Source: Mesorhizobium sp. M4B.F.Ca.ET.058.02.1.1 (GTDB taxonomy: Bacteria; Pseudomonadota; Alphaproteobacteria; Rhizobiales; Rhizobiaceae). From it: a stretch of DNA of 64,000 nt. Below are positions 41,084 to 51,883 of the stretch, in pieces. Position numbers and translations under genes: made by a program. The number at the start of each line of letters is the position of its first letter. The first letter of the stretch is position 1. The stretch is taken from contig NZ_CP034450.1 of the NCBI RefSeq assembly GCF_003952505.1, positions 3,782,001 to 3,846,000 on the forward strand. The letters run 5' to 3'. Below the pieces are notes generated by a model. That model saw only the letters and a program-made list of their open reading frames with translations, had not been told where the DNA came from and did no database searches.

Positions 41084-41473
41084 CTAGCAGTAGCCGGAGT
41101 GAGAAAAGGTCATCTCAGCGATCTTGCCCTTTTCATCCACGCAATAGTTGGCAGCCATGATGTTAATGCAACCCTCGACGCGTCGAAGCCACATGGTGCG
41201 CACCTCGCATTGACCTCCAGCTTTGGATTGTCGCAGAACCGGTGGATTGCTCGCTAGCCTAAAAGCCGAACTGCCGGCAAACCATGTTTCGAAGGCTGCC
41301 GCGTTTGAACCTGTCGGAAACTTGCGCTCTGCTTCCAATTTCAAAGTCGCATATTCGGCGCGGAAGGCCCACCGGCTCTTTCAGATATCCGCAACCGCCC
41401 AGACAGCCGAGGACAACAAAGGCTAGCACGAGGGATTTGCGGGTTTGGCGATTGCCAAGAAGCGCTGATCTTT

Positions 41474-41477
<4 letters not shown>
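41084..41477 (-). pseudogene. Small lipoprotein gene broken by a frameshift
   Basis: One frame (from a TTG at 41477) encodes a lipoprotein signal, SLVLAFVVLGCLGGCGYLKEP, with lipobox LGGC. About 20 codons on, a different frame carries RWAFRAEYATLKLEAERKFP and then an FPTGSNAAAFETWFAG domain with Cys residues and a C-terminal CVDEKGKIAEMTFSHSG, ending at 41084. These join well if one frameshift lies between 41383 and about 41344. The FPTGS...AAFE layout recurs in small secreted hypotheticals of rhizobia. The start overlaps the ureC stop. Whether it is a real lesion or a sequence error is open. Confidence 0.5.
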
Positions 41478-43186
<1,709 letters not shown>

Positions 43187-43353
43187 CAGCACTTGCTCCC
43201 GAAAAGCGGCCCGATCGAAGGCGGGCTCCACATTGGCGCCACCCTATGGTCACGCAATGACCCGCTGGGCGACACCTTGTGTTCCCATTTGGCGGTTGAG
43301 GTGGGCGAGTCACCCCGAAACGACCGTTTGCCAAATCGATGGAAGGAAAATCC

Positions 43354-43725
43354 ATGCGCAAAACGACACTTCTGGCGGCCGCCGCTGCCGCGATGCTGGC
43401 GAGTGCCGCCAGCGCCCAGCAGCAGCCTGCACCGCAGCCCGCGCCGACCGCTCCCACGGCGCCCAGCGCGCAGCCGGCCGTGCCGACGATCCAGAGCGTC
43501 AATATCGTCGACATCACCGAACTGCCCAAGGACACCCAGACGCAGGTCAACCAGGTGATCGCCGAGCGCGGTGAAGCCGGCCTGCAGAAACTGCGCAGCT
43601 CGATCGACGCGACGCCCAAGGTGAAGTCGGCGCTGGAAGCCAAGGGGCTCACCTCGGCGCAAGTGATCGCGGCCAGCATGAACACCGATGGTGCGCTGAC
43701 CCTTATCACCAAGAAGGCGAGCTGA
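43354..43725 (+). CDS. Small secreted Ala/Pro-rich protein of unknown function
   Basis: A 123-residue protein; GGAAGGA is 6 nt before ATG at 43354. A Sec signal MRKTTLLAAAAAAMLASAASA ends at about residue 21; a QQQPAPQPAPTAPTAPSAQ linker then leads to a domain VNIVDITELPKDTQTQVNQV and SSIDATPKVKSALEAKGLTSAQVIAA. It is not homologous to any urease part that I recognise. It lies on the opposite strand between ureB and ureC. Probably periplasmic; function unknown. Confidence 0.7.
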   Translation: MRKTTLLAAAAAAMLASAASAQQQPAPQPAPTAPTAPSAQPAVPTIQSVNIVDITELPKDTQTQVNQVIAERGEAGLQKLRSSIDATPKVKSALEAKGLTSAQVIAASMNTDGALTLITKKAS

Positions 43726-43854
43726 CGCCGTGTCGTGGCGGGCCGGCACCTGGCCCGCCCATGGCATTAGAGAGGGAACCTTCGCCGGGCGGGAGTCGTT
43801 TCGTTCTTTTCGCGCTGCACCGCGTCCCGAAACGATCCCCCTCAGGAGCGAGCG

Positions 43855-44346
43855 ATGGCGATCAACCCCTGTCCCGCTACAAGGCTGCAAAGTGCTGCCG
43901 CCATGGCGCTGCTGCTGGCAACGGCGCCCGTTGCCGGACTGAAGGCGCAAGGGCTCGAAAACAAGGAGACGGTCGACCGGATCGTCGGCTCCGAGGTCAA
44001 GCAAGAAGAGACCAAGACCACCGACGAGGCCGGCAAAGTCGCCACCGCGATCGACCGGACGCGCGAGAACATCGGCGCGGTGCGAAAGACCTCCAAGCTC
44101 GACAAGGTCGATATCGTGTTCCTCACCGACGCCGCGCGCAGCGAAGGCGGTCCGCCGCCGGTGATCGAGAGCAAGATCGAGCAGCATCGGGACGACATCG
44201 CGGAGCTGCGCAAGGAGATCGAAGCCAACGCGCTGCTGTTCAACGCCATCGATTCGCGGCGCGTGCAGGCAGAGGACGTCGTCGCCGTCGCCTTCGACGA
44301 TCCGGGTAAGGTCGTCATTTATGCGGCGGCCAAGCCGCCGGGCTGA
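43855..44346 (+). CDS. Secreted protein of unknown function
   Basis: A 163-residue protein with AGGAG 7 nt before ATG at 43855. A signal-like segment (AAAMALLLATAPVAGLKAQG) ends near residue 32. The mature part is charged and probably helical/coiled (VDRIVGSEVKQEETKTTDEA, IESKIEQHRDDIAELRKEIE), with a C-terminal beta-like tail (VVAVAFDDPGKVVIYAAAKPP). It follows the gene at 43354 with a 129-nt gap, same strand, and converges on ureB. Likely periplasmic; no function can be assigned. Confidence 0.68.
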   Translation: MAINPCPATRLQSAAAMALLLATAPVAGLKAQGLENKETVDRIVGSEVKQEETKTTDEAGKVATAIDRTRENIGAVRKTSKLDKVDIVFLTDAARSEGGPPPVIESKIEQHRDDIAELRKEIEANALLFNAIDSRRVQAEDVVAVAFDDPGKVVIYAAAKPPG

Positions 44347-44390
44347 GCCGGAAGCGCGGAATGGACCGACAGCTCCAGGCGCCATCGACC

Positions 44391-44696
44391 TCACAGCTTG
44401 CCCATCACCTTCTGCTGAAAACCGTAGACCTCGCGCTTGCCGCCGAGCGGCACCAGCGTGACGTCGCGCTCCTGCCCCGGCTCGAAGCGGATCGCCGTGC
44501 CGGCGGCAATGTCGAGGCGCATGCCCCTGGCGGCCTCGCGGTCGAATTTCAGCCCTTCATTGGTTTCGAAGAAATGATAGTGGCTTCCGACCTGGATCGG
44601 CCGGTCGCCGCTGTTGGCGACTTTCAGCGTCAGCGTCGGCAGGCCCTTGTTGAGCTCGATATCGCCTTTGGCGGTGATGACTTCGCCGGGGATCAT
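44391..44696 (-). CDS. ureB: Urease beta subunit UreB
   Basis: A 101-residue structural subunit, start [16 protein letters not shown] at 44696, overlapping the ureJ stop by 4 nt. Family motifs are [15 protein letters not shown] (about 35-49) and [18 protein letters not shown], followed by [15 protein letters not shown]. It packs around UreC in the (ABC)3 urease. It converges with the plus-strand gene ending at 44346 and is cut off from ureC by about 1.2 kb. Confidence 0.96.
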   Translation of the reverse strand: MIPGEVITAKGDIELNKGLPTLTLKVANSGDRPIQVGSHYHFFETNEGLKFDREAARGMRLDIAAGTAIRFEPGQERDVTLVPLGGKREVYGFQQKVMGKL

Positions 44697-45298
44697 CGCC
44701 AACCCCACAGGACGCCGAATACGAGGCCGACGGCAACCGCCGCGCAAGCCGCGCCGGCGGCGCGGGCAAGGCTACGAAAGCGTGACCCGAGGCCGAGCGC
44801 GGGGGCGATGCCGGTGGCATGAAGCAGCGCGGTGGCGACGGCAAAACCTGCGATGTATTCCAGCCCGCCCGCGTTTTCGGGCACTTCAGTGCCATGGGCG
44901 TGGCCATGGAACAGCGCGAACAGGCCGATGATGGCGACACCGGCCGAGACAGGCAGGTCAACCGCAAGTGCCACCAGCAGGCCAAGCGCCACGACCGAGG
45001 CAAGAATGCCCGGCTCGACGAAGGGTACGGGCACCTGCATCATGCCGAGCGCGCCGCCCATCAGCATGACGCCGATGAAGGCCAGTGGCCACGCCCATAT
45101 CGCCTTGCCGCCCTTGAGCGCCGCCCAGAGACCGACCGCGATCATCACCGTCATGTGGTCGAGGCCGGACAGCGGATGCATGAAGCCGGCGGCGAAGGAC
45201 GAGGTCGTGCCGACTCCGACATGGGCATAGGCGGGCATCGCCGCCGCCAGCAGCATGACGGCAGTCAGCGTGGTGCGTTTCGTCGAAGCTGAGATCAT
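44693..45298 (-). CDS. ureJ: UreJ/HupE-family nickel permease
   Basis: A 201-residue membrane protein with a signal-like N-terminus ending PAYAHVGVG and about six spans. The HupE/UreJ signature [19 protein letters not shown] is near residue 41 and [15 protein letters not shown] near residue 147; both His motifs bind or pass nickel. It supplies nickel to the periplasm-cytosol route for urease assembly. Coupled to ureB by a 4-nt overlap; the DUF1272 gene precedes it by 37 nt. Confidence 0.92.
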   Translation of the reverse strand: MISASTKRTTLTAVMLLAAAMPAYAHVGVGTTSSFAAGFMHPLSGLDHMTVMIAVGLWAALKGGKAIWAWPLAFIGVMLMGGALGMMQVPVPFVEPGILASVVALGLLVALAVDLPVSAGVAIIGLFALFHGHAHGTEVPENAGGLEYIAGFAVATALLHATGIAPALGLGSRFRSLARAAGAACAAVAVGLVFGVLWGWR

Positions 45299-45335
45299 CG
45301 ATATATGCCTTCTCTTATGCCTTCTCTGGGGACGG

Positions 45336-45590
45336 TCAGGCGGCCACGCGGGGGCCGCAGCCCTCGGCCTTGAGCACGCGTTTGGTGGAAGCCGGGTATT
45401 TCTTCAGCATGGCCGCCGGCCGGATCGGCCGCGCCGTAAAATTGCCGCCGCAGTTCGGGCAGACGCCGCCGAGCACGTTTCCGGCGCAATCGGCGCAGAA
45501 TGTGCATTCGAAGGTGCAGATCAATGCGTCCGTCGCCTCCGGCGGCAGGTCCCTGTCGCAGCATTCGCAGTTGGGGCGCAGCTCCAGCAT
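45336..45590 (-). CDS. DUF1272 zinc-ribbon-like protein in the urease operon
   Basis: An 84-residue protein; GAGGAGG before ATG at 45590 fixes the start. It starts MLELRPNCECCDRDLPPEA and has eight cysteines in CxxC-like pairs (CECC, CTFECTFCADC, CPNCGG), a zinc-binding layout matching DUF1272. The start lies 10 nt after the ureA stop, so it is co-transcribed with ureA, ureJ and ureB. A metal-handling or regulatory role in urease maturation is possible but untested. Confidence 0.8.
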   Translation of the reverse strand: MLELRPNCECCDRDLPPEATDALICTFECTFCADCAGNVLGGVCPNCGGNFTARPIRPAAMLKKYPASTKRVLKAEGCGPRVAA

Positions 45591-45600
45591 CTTTTCCTCC

Positions 45601-45903
45601 TCAGCGTATCGGCTCGTGCACGGTCACCAGCTTGGTGCCGTCGGGAAACGTCGCCTCCACCTGCACGTCGTGGATCATCTCGGCGATGCCGTCCATCACC
45701 TGCGCGCGGGTGACGACATGGGCGCCGGCCTCCATCAGCTCGGCGACCGGGCGGCCGTCGCGGGCGCCTTCGACGACGAAGTCGGTGATTAAAGCGATCG
45801 CCTCCGGGTGGTTGAGCTTGACGCCGCGCTCCAGCCGCTTGCGCGCCACGATCGCCGCCATGGCGATGAGCAGCTTGTCCTTTTCCCTCGGCGTCAGGTT
45901 CAT
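45601..45903 (-). CDS. ureA: Urease gamma subunit UreA
   Basis: A 100-residue subunit, [20 protein letters not shown] from 45903. Family motifs are [20 protein letters not shown] and [20 protein letters not shown], ending [11 protein letters not shown]. It is the smallest structural part of urease. The ATG starts 28 nt after the ureD stop. The operon order D-A-(DUF1272)-J-B then breaks before C. Confidence 0.96.
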   Translation of the reverse strand: MNLTPREKDKLLIAMAAIVARKRLERGVKLNHPEAIALITDFVVEGARDGRPVAELMEAGAHVVTRAQVMDGIAEMIHDVQVEATFPDGTKLVTVHEPIR

Positions 45904-45931
45904 GCGTCTTCCCGGATTGGCGTATTCAGCT

Positions 45932-46774
45932 TCAGAGTGACCATAATTTGGGCAGGCCCGCCCGTCCGTTGAGCAATTCGACAAGCGGAACCAGCCGCTT
46001 GCGGAGCCGGTAGCCGTCCTCGGCGAACAGCCTCGCAAGAAGCTTGCCAGATTGGTTGACGGTCCAGACGCTGGCGCCGCCGGCATCGCCGATGATGGCG
46101 CGCGCCGGATCGAGGAAAGCCTCCGCCTGCGGCGAGACCATCAGCAGCGTCGCGACCGCGGCGGCGCCGCCGGCGACGGCGGGCCGGCCGAGCGCGGCTG
46201 CGATATCGGGTCCGATGCGGAAATCCTCGGCGTGAATGAGGGCGTCGTCCTGGCGGACACGCCAGCGGTCGTGGAAATTTCCCTGTGTCGTCCTTTCGCC
46301 CATGGCCAGGCGACCGAAGACGGTGGCCTCCAGCAGCAGCGCCTCGGCGTCGGCGGCAAGCTCTACGTCGAGGCTGCGGGCGAAAGCCGCCCGGTCGAAG
46401 ACGATGGTTTCCTGCGGCAGCCAGGCGAGGCGGCCCGCTTCGCCAACATCGAGCTTCACCCGGATTTCGGCGCGGTCGGATGCGGCGCGATAGACCTTCT
46501 CGCAGGCCTGGGTGGTGATCGAGGCCGAAGCGCCGGCGCCGACTTGCACCTCCCAGGCGAGGCGGTCGCCGCCGGTCAGGCCGCCGGCGGTGTTGATCAG
46601 CACCGCCTCGAGCGGGTCGGCGGCGGTGGCCGGCATACGGATCTTGGCCGATCCATCCTGATAGAGGCGCTCAAGACGCGTACGGCCGCCCTTGTTGCCG
46701 CAGAAAAGCCTGGCTCGCCCCGCAACACGTTGCGCAGCCGGTGCTGAAGTCGAAACAGGGTTCATCATGTTCAT
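45932..46774 (-). CDS. ureD: Urease accessory protein UreD
   Basis: About 280 residues from [20 protein letters not shown] at 46774; a longer reading to 46891 has no family support and is left out. Motifs are [18 protein letters not shown] near residue 60, [13 protein letters not shown] near 87, and [19 protein letters not shown] near 118, typical of UreD (UreH). It binds apo-urease and recruits UreF/UreG for nickel insertion. It is first in the minus-strand urease set and divergent from the NodF-like gene at 46977 with about 200 nt between. Confidence 0.92.
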   Translation of the reverse strand: MNMMNPVSTSAPAAQRVAGRARLFCGNKGGRTRLERLYQDGSAKIRMPATAADPLEAVLINTAGGLTGGDRLAWEVQVGAGASASITTQACEKVYRAASDRAEIRVKLDVGEAGRLAWLPQETIVFDRAAFARSLDVELAADAEALLLEATVFGRLAMGERTTQGNFHDRWRVRQDDALIHAEDFRIGPDIAAALGRPAVAGGAAAVATLLMVSPQAEAFLDPARAIIGDAGGASVWTVNQSGKLLARLFAEDGYRLRKRLVPLVELLNGRAGLPKLWSL

Positions 46775-46820
46775 GCCGCCAACGTTAAGCACTCCGGCGG
46801 CTTTGTCGATATATAGCTTG

Positions 46821-46849
46821 TTGCTTGACAGCGTTTCGGTTTCTATAGA
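46821..46849 (+). promoter_or_regulatory. Candidate sigma-70 promoter for the nodF-like/nodE-like pair
   Basis: TTGCTT (46821-46826), a 17-nt spacer and TATAGA (46844-46849) lie 128 nt upstream of the ACP start. No nod box (ATC-N9-GAT arrays) was seen between 46740 and 46976, so flavonoid/NodD control is not indicated. Confidence 0.4.
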
Positions 46850-46976
46850 GGGAGCCACCTTGGAATGGTCATGCAACGCCAGGCGGGGCATGAAGCGACG
46901 TCGACGAAGCGAATCCGGGGATAAAGGGGCGCTGGACAGTTGGCGTCGGGAAACGACAAAGTGGGGAAGAGACCGA

Positions 46977-47231
46977 ATGGCTGATCAGCTGGCGACGGAA
47001 ATCATCGCGAAGATCAAGGCTCATGCCGAGCCGGGCGGCGAAGAGATCACCACCAACACCGAACTGACCGCGCTGGGCATCCATTCACTGGAATTGACCG
47101 AGATCATCTTCGATCTCGAGGAACAGTACGGCATCGAGATCGAGATGAACACGGTCGATGCCTGGAGCAATCTGAAGAATGTCGGCGACATGGTCGAGGC
47201 GGTTCGCGCGCTGATCGCGAAAAAAGCCTGA
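46977..47231 (+). CDS. NodF-like acyl carrier protein
   Basis: An 84-residue ACP; ATG at 46977. The pattern [20 protein letters not shown] and [20 protein letters not shown], then [10 protein letters not shown], is that of NodF rather than housekeeping AcpP. Ser37 is the phosphopantetheine site, but it sits in HSL where nearly all ACPs have DSL; the Asp-to-His change is odd because that Asp helps holo-ACP synthase recognition. It is followed after 4 nt by the NodE-like ketosynthase, as nodF-nodE are paired in symbiosis loci. It probably carries a special fatty acyl chain for a lipid or lipo-oligosaccharide. Confidence 0.87.
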   Translation: MADQLATEIIAKIKAHAEPGGEEITTNTELTALGIHSLELTEIIFDLEEQYGIEIEMNTVDAWSNLKNVGDMVEAVRALIAKKA

Positions 47232-47235
47232 CCGC

Positions 47236-48444
47236 ATGCTGAAACGCGTCGTCATCACCGGCATCGGCGGGCTTTGCGGCCTTGGCACCAATGCCGCCGC
47301 CATGTGGAGCGAAATGCGCGCCGGCCGCTCGGCCATCGGTCCGATCGATAATCCGCTGCTGCACGACCTGAAGGTCAAGATCGGCTGCGAGATCAAGGAA
47401 CTGCCGGAGCACGGCATCGACCGCAAGCAGCTCGTGTCGATGGACCGTTTCAGCCTCCTGGCGGTGATCGCGGCGCGGGAAGCCATGCAGCAATCGGGAT
47501 TGGCCACGCATGCGGACAACACCTACCGGATGGGTGCGGTCGTCGGCGTCGGCGTCTGCGGCTTTGAGGCGATCGAGGAGAACTATCGCGCCATCCTGAT
47601 CGAAAAGAAGAACCGCGCCGGCATCTTCACCGTGCCGAAAGTGATGCCGGGCGCAGCCGCCGGCCAGGTCAGCATGAATCTCGGCCTGCGCGGACCGGTC
47701 TTCGGCGCCACCTCGGCCTGCTCCTCGGCCAACCACGCAATCGCTGCGGCCGTCGACCAGATCCGGCTCGGCCGCGCCGACGTCATGGTCGCCGGCGGCA
47801 CTGAAGGACCACTGGTGTGGGGCGTGCTGAAGGGCTGGGAAGCGCTGCGCGTGCTGTCGCCCGAGACCTGCCGGCCGTTCTCGGCCGACCGCCAGGGACT
47901 GGTGCTTGGCGAAGGCGCCGGCATGGCGGTGCTGGAAAGCTATGACCACGCGATGGCGCGCGGCGCCACCATCCTTGCCGAAATCGCCGGCGCCGGCCTC
48001 TCCGCCGACGCCTCCGACATCGTCGCGCCGACCATCGAGGGACCGGAAGCGGCGATGCGCTTCTGCCTTGTCGACGCCGGCCTCAATCCGGAGGATGTCG
48101 ACTATCTCAACGCGCACGGCACCGGCACCAAGGCCAACGACCAGATCGAGACGGCGGCGATCAAGCGCGTCTTCGGCGAGCATGTGCGCACGCTCTCGGT
48201 CTCCTCGACCAAGTCGATGCATGCGCATTGCCTCGGCGCCTCCGGCGGGCTGGAAATGATCGCCTGCGTGATGGCGATCCGCGACGGCATCGTGCCGCCG
48301 ACCGCGAATTTCCGCGAGGCCGACCCGGATTGCGATCTCGACGTGACGCCGAATGTCGCGCGCGAACGCAAGGTGCGCACAGCGCTCAGCAACAGTTTCG
48401 CCTTTGGCGGCACCAATGCGGTGCTGGCGTTCAAGGCGGTCTGA
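47236..48444 (+). CDS. NodE-like beta-ketoacyl-ACP synthase
   Basis: A 402-residue KAS II-fold enzyme starting [20 protein letters not shown]. The catalytic triad is Cys162 ([12 protein letters not shown]), His294 ([12 protein letters not shown]) and His331 ([10 protein letters not shown]), with Lys326. Stretches [30 protein letters not shown] and [19 protein letters not shown] match NodE closely. NodE extends special polyunsaturated acyl chains on NodF for Nod factor tails. No nodG, nodA-C or nod box is in view, so this may be a chromosomal paralogue for another lipid. It is cotranscribed with the ACP gene. Confidence 0.88.
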   Translation: MLKRVVITGIGGLCGLGTNAAAMWSEMRAGRSAIGPIDNPLLHDLKVKIGCEIKELPEHGIDRKQLVSMDRFSLLAVIAAREAMQQSGLATHADNTYRMGAVVGVGVCGFEAIEENYRAILIEKKNRAGIFTVPKVMPGAAAGQVSMNLGLRGPVFGATSACSSANHAIAAAVDQIRLGRADVMVAGGTEGPLVWGVLKGWEALRVLSPETCRPFSADRQGLVLGEGAGMAVLESYDHAMARGATILAEIAGAGLSADASDIVAPTIEGPEAAMRFCLVDAGLNPEDVDYLNAHGTGTKANDQIETAAIKRVFGEHVRTLSVSSTKSMHAHCLGASGGLEMIACVMAIRDGIVPPTANFREADPDCDLDVTPNVARERKVRTALSNSFAFGGTNAVLAFKAV

Positions 48445-48594
48445 TAGCGTCGATCCCTGCCGGCTCATTTTTCGTTGACGGTCCGCCCCGCGCAACCGTG
48501 GCCGGCATATTGATCGAGGCGGACCCCGCGCCTAATTTTTGGCGACCCGCCACGACCCCGCCGTTCAGCGTGCATTCCCGTCCAGGAGCCTTCG

Positions 48595-49299
48595 ATGACC
48601 GACCTGTCCGCCTTTCCGATCGCCAAGCGCTGGCCGGCCAAGTACCCCGAGCGCATCCAGCTCTATTCATGGCCGACGCCCAATGGCGTGAAAGTATCGA
48701 TCGCGCTGGAGGAGATCGGCCTGCCCTACGAGCCGCATCCGGTGAATATTGGCAAGAACGAGAGCTGGACGCCGGAATTCCTGTCGCTCAACCCCAACGG
48801 CAAGATACCGGCGATGATCGATCCGAACGGCCCGGGCGGAGAGCCGATTGGCCTGTTCGAATCCGGCGCCATCCTGCTCTATCTCGCCGACAAGACCGGC
48901 AAGCTGATTCCCGCCGATCCCATCCGTCGCTACGAGACGATCCAGTGGGTGTTCTTCCAGATGGCGGCAATCGGGCCGATGTTCGGTCAGGTCGGCTTCT
49001 TCAACAAATTCGCTGGACGCGAGATCGCCGACAAGAGGCCGCTGGAGCGCTATCGCGACGAATCGCGGCGGCTGATCGGCGTGCTCGAAACCAGGCTCAA
49101 GGGCCGCAGCTGGATCATGGACGACGACTACACCATCGCCGACATCTCGATGCTCGGCTGGGTACGCAATTTGATCGGCTTCTACGAGGCGCGCGAGCTC
49201 GTCGGCTTCGACGATTTTCCGATCGTTGCGGCATGGCTGGAGCGCGGATTGGGGCGCCCGGCGGTGCAAAAGGGACTCACCATCCCGGCAAGGGGCTGA
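48595..49299 (+). CDS. Glutathione S-transferase / GSH-dependent disulfide-bond oxidoreductase (YfcG/Nu-class-like)
   Basis: A 234-residue GST-fold protein; CAGGAG precedes ATG at 48595. The N-domain has the YfcG/YghU start IQLYSWPTPNGVKVSIALEE with the catalytic Thr-Pro-Asn triplet, then NPNGKIPAMID and the ESGAILLYLAD glutathione motif. The C-domain includes MFGQVGFFNKFAGREI and WIMDDDYTIADISMLGWV. Such enzymes reduce disulfides using glutathione. A 150-nt gap separates it from the NodE-like gene; a shared transcript is possible but not shown. Confidence 0.88.
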   Translation: MTDLSAFPIAKRWPAKYPERIQLYSWPTPNGVKVSIALEEIGLPYEPHPVNIGKNESWTPEFLSLNPNGKIPAMIDPNGPGGEPIGLFESGAILLYLADKTGKLIPADPIRRYETIQWVFFQMAAIGPMFGQVGFFNKFAGREIADKRPLERYRDESRRLIGVLETRLKGRSWIMDDDYTIADISMLGWVRNLIGFYEARELVGFDDFPIVAAWLERGLGRPAVQKGLTIPARG

Positions 49300-49328
49300 T
49301 CCAGCTCGCCTGGAAGCGATCTCTCCGC

Positions 49329-49649
49329 CTACTTCGCCTTGGCTTTCGCGCCACCCTTGCCAATCACCGAAGCCGCGAGCCGCGCTGTGGCGGCCACCGC
49401 GCCGGTTGCAATGCTTGCCACGGTGCGGATCGGGCCCGACTTGGCGGCCGCCGGCTTGTGCGACTTCGGCGCCTTCACGGCGGCCTTGTGCACCGCGCCC
49501 GGCACCACCTTCTTGGGCGCCGCCTTGCCGAAGGCTGGCTTGGCATCCTTCGAGCGCTCGGCGATTGCCGGGCCGGCGCCGGTTTTCGCTTGGGTGGCCT
49601 TGCGCGGAGCTGCCTTGCCCTTGACGGGTTTTCTTGTGCTGGTAGCCAT
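49329..49649 (-). CDS. Lys/Ala/Pro-rich basic (histone H1-like) protein
   Basis: A 106-residue, very basic, low-complexity protein (MATSTRKPVKGKAAPRKATQ, FGKAAPKKVVPGAVHKAAVK, ending GKGGAKAKAK), with a more hydrophobic short stretch RTVASIATGAVAATARLAAS. The composition resembles bacterial H1-like nucleoid proteins, but it lacks a clear AKPKK repeat array. It converges with the GST gene. DNA or RNA binding is a reasonable guess, nothing more. Confidence 0.6.
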   Translation of the reverse strand: MATSTRKPVKGKAAPRKATQAKTGAGPAIAERSKDAKPAFGKAAPKKVVPGAVHKAAVKAPKSHKPAAAKSGPIRTVASIATGAVAATARLAASVIGKGGAKAKAK

Positions 49650-49748
49650 CGGACGAGTCCTTCAAACGACACAATCAGGATGTCGGCATAACGACCGGAA
49701 AGTCTTAAGGTTCCGCTCGGAAATTGCTGCAAATTGAACGAGTTCGCC

Positions 49749-50369
49749 TTAGCCCGGTTCGCCGATGACGAGATCGGCGACCCGCCGCCGGGCCAGCACG
49801 CGATCGATGTTGGGCATGTCGTTGGAGGCGATCCAGGCGCGGGCGTCCTCGTCGGAGCGACCATGGCCGCGCCAGCGCTCCATCAGGCGGCGCTCGAGCT
49901 CGCCCCGCGGCACGTCGACGAAGATGGTGAAATCGAACAGAGGCGCCAGACGGGACCAAGGCTCCTCGTCGAGCAGCAGATAATTGCCCTCGACCAGGAT
50001 GAACTTGGTGTCGGCGCCAATGATTTCGGCCGCGGCGCGCGACAGTTCCATGCTGCGGTCGAACACCGGAATGGCAATGTCCGGCTCGCCCGAACGGATG
50101 CGCTTCAGCAGCGTCTCGAAGCCGCCGAAATCGAAGGTTTCCGGGGCGCCCTTGCGCCAGCGCAGGCCACGGCGGTTGAGCACGATATCGTCAAAGTGGA
50201 AGCCATCCATCGGCACGACTTCGGAAGCGCCTTCCGGCAGCAGGTCATGCAGCCTGCCGGACAGGGTCGACTTGCCGGCGCCCGGAGGTCCGGCGATGGC
50301 GACGATGAAGCGCTTGGCCTTGCCGGCGCGCTTGAAGATGGCGGCTGTGATATGGGCGATCTCGGACAT
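49749..50369 (-). CDS. P-loop nucleoside/sugar kinase-like protein (uridine kinase/FrcK-like)
   Basis: A 206-residue protein, start MSEIAHITAAIFKRAGK at 50369. Walker A is IAGPPGAGKSTLSG near residue 25, followed by VPMDGFHFDDIVL, the DGFHxD motif of the uridine kinase/phosphoribulokinase/pantothenate-kinase-like group, and LVEGNYLLLDEEPW. FrcK of Sinorhizobium and E. coli YggC belong to the same group. It probably phosphorylates a small metabolite; the substrate is unknown. The mutarotase-like gene upstream (83 nt) hints at sugar metabolism. Confidence 0.82.
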   Translation of the reverse strand: MSEIAHITAAIFKRAGKAKRFIVAIAGPPGAGKSTLSGRLHDLLPEGASEVVPMDGFHFDDIVLNRRGLRWRKGAPETFDFGGFETLLKRIRSGEPDIAIPVFDRSMELSRAAAEIIGADTKFILVEGNYLLLDEEPWSRLAPLFDFTIFVDVPRGELERRLMERWRGHGRSDEDARAWIASNDMPNIDRVLARRRVADLVIGEPG

Positions 50370-50451
50370 CGGCGCCTTTCCGGTAGCGATTTTCGGCCAC
50401 ATCTTGGCGGCAGTCGGCGGAAATTTCAAACCCGCGCGGGATGCCCGGCGC

Positions 50452-51558
50452 TCAGGCCGGAACCGAGCGGCCAAGGCGCAGGAAATCCCCGTCGAAGGCG
50501 ATCTCCCGAACCGTGCCGTCGGCACCGGCGATGCGCATGTGATCGCGCGCGGTCTCAAAGTCGCGCGGCGGCTCGCCGTCAGAGAAAGGCACGGCGCCGA
50601 TGACGTGGCGGAAGGAAACGCTGCGGCCTTCGGCAAGCGCAAAGGCGGTGGCGACGCCTTCGCGCTTCAGCCAGTTGTCGCCGAGCGAGGCGGCATGGCC
50701 GACCGCGGCGCGGCCGTCCTCGATGCCGAGCACGCCGAGATGGCGGCCACTCCACGGCGCATAGTCGCGGCCGCCATTGCTGAACCACAGCATGGTGATG
50801 GGCAGTTCGGCCGCGTTTTTCAGCACCAGAACAAGATCCTGCTCGGCATGGCGCGCCAAAGCCGTCCAGCCCGGCCCGCCATGATCGGCCTCGACCAGCG
50901 TCAGGAAATCCTCGCGCCTGTCCTCCATGCGGTAGTCGGTGAGATCGGCGGTGCCGCCAGCGGCGGTGGGAAAATGCCGGAGATCGGCGGAGCGTGCAGG
51001 ATAGGCGAGCAAGAAACGGCCGCGCGCCGGGTCGGGCTCCAGCGGGTCGGCCGGACTCGCCGCGTAGCGTTTCGGCGAGAAGGCGAGAGACCCGCCACCG
51101 CGCATCACCGTCATTGGATGGTGGGCGACGGAAATGGCGCCGGCGCCGCCGAAAAAGACATGCTCCTGATAGAGGAAGGGGTGGTTGTCACGCAGCGTCA
51201 GCACCTTGTCGACGCTGGCACCCATGACCTTGCGGCGCAGCCGGAAGCTGGCGCGCCAGCCATCGCTGATGGCGCTATCTTCAACCAGGTCCCAGGCGCT
51301 GTTGGCCGGCCAGCCATGCAGCGGCGCCTCCTCGACATCGGCGCGCGAAAACGGCGCGCAGAGGAAATCGCCAGAGAGCCGTACCGTGCCTTCCGGCAGG
51401 TCTTGCGGCAGGCTCTCGCGCGGCGCGCCGACCCAGGGCGCGCGATGCAGAGGCTGCAGGCGGCGGCCGTCGGCCTCGACCGTCATGTCGGCGATGTGGC
51501 CGACCGCAAGGTCGAGCGTGACCGAAATGCCCTTTGCCTTGATCGTGACCGTATCCAT
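50452..51558 (-). CDS. Aldose 1-epimerase/galactose mutarotase-fold protein
   Basis: A 368-residue protein starting MDTVTIKAKGISVTLDLAVG at 51558; an upstream reading to 51633 is less likely. The beta-sandwich mutarotase-like layout shows APWVGAPRESLPQ, LHGWPANSAWDL (a GalM-like HGW) and HHPMTVMRGGGSLAF. Classic GalM catalytic His/Glu positions cannot be fixed by eye. It may interconvert sugar anomers or be a carbohydrate-binding homologue. Same strand as, and upstream of, the kinase-like gene. Confidence 0.7.
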   Translation of the reverse strand: MDTVTIKAKGISVTLDLAVGHIADMTVEADGRRLQPLHRAPWVGAPRESLPQDLPEGTVRLSGDFLCAPFSRADVEEAPLHGWPANSAWDLVEDSAISDGWRASFRLRRKVMGASVDKVLTLRDNHPFLYQEHVFFGGAGAISVAHHPMTVMRGGGSLAFSPKRYAASPADPLEPDPARGRFLLAYPARSADLRHFPTAAGGTADLTDYRMEDRREDFLTLVEADHGGPGWTALARHAEQDLVLVLKNAAELPITMLWFSNGGRDYAPWSGRHLGVLGIEDGRAAVGHAASLGDNWLKREGVATAFALAEGRSVSFRHVIGAVPFSDGEPPRDFETARDHMRIAGADGTVREIAFDGDFLRLGRSVPA

Positions 51559-51654
51559 GCCTGTCACCCTCGCGAATCTTTGGCGCCAGCAAAGCCCGCG
51601 TGGTGTGCGAAGTGCAAGCGCTGCGAAAGGCATTTTGCATCAGAATGGAAGTCG

Positions 51655-51834
51655 GCGCCGCCCCTCATTGCCCTGCCGGGCATTTCTCCCCGTATAGTGA
51701 CGGGGAGAAATGGGCTGGCCGCAGCGCCGGTGCCCTCCTGCAGCGTTGCTGATTGGCGAAACCGGCGATGAGAGCGCCCCTCTCCCCGTCACTATACCGG
51801 GAGAGAATGCCGGCAGGCAGGTGAGGGGCGGCGC
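51655..51834. repeat. Long palindromic intergenic repeat, copy 2 (subfamily with CGCCGCCCCTCA ends)
   Basis: The ends CGCCGCCCCTCATTGCCCTG and GGTGAGGGGCGGCG are inverted. Inner arms CTCCCCGTATAGTGACGGGG and CCCCGTCACTATACCGGGAG flank the core CGTTGCTGATTGGCGAAACC. With short flanks it fills the 325-nt gap between the mutarotase-like gene and the coiled-coil protein; no gene or promoter was seen in the rest. Confidence 0.75.
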
Positions 51835-51883
51835 CAACGTTAGAAAGGGTGCGGTAGGTTGAGACGCTACAAACGGGCCGCCC

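Noticed and set aside
46740..46976. nod box upstream of the nodF-like gene
   Set aside because: No ATC-N9-GAT style repeats were found; the region only offers an ordinary promoter-like sequence.
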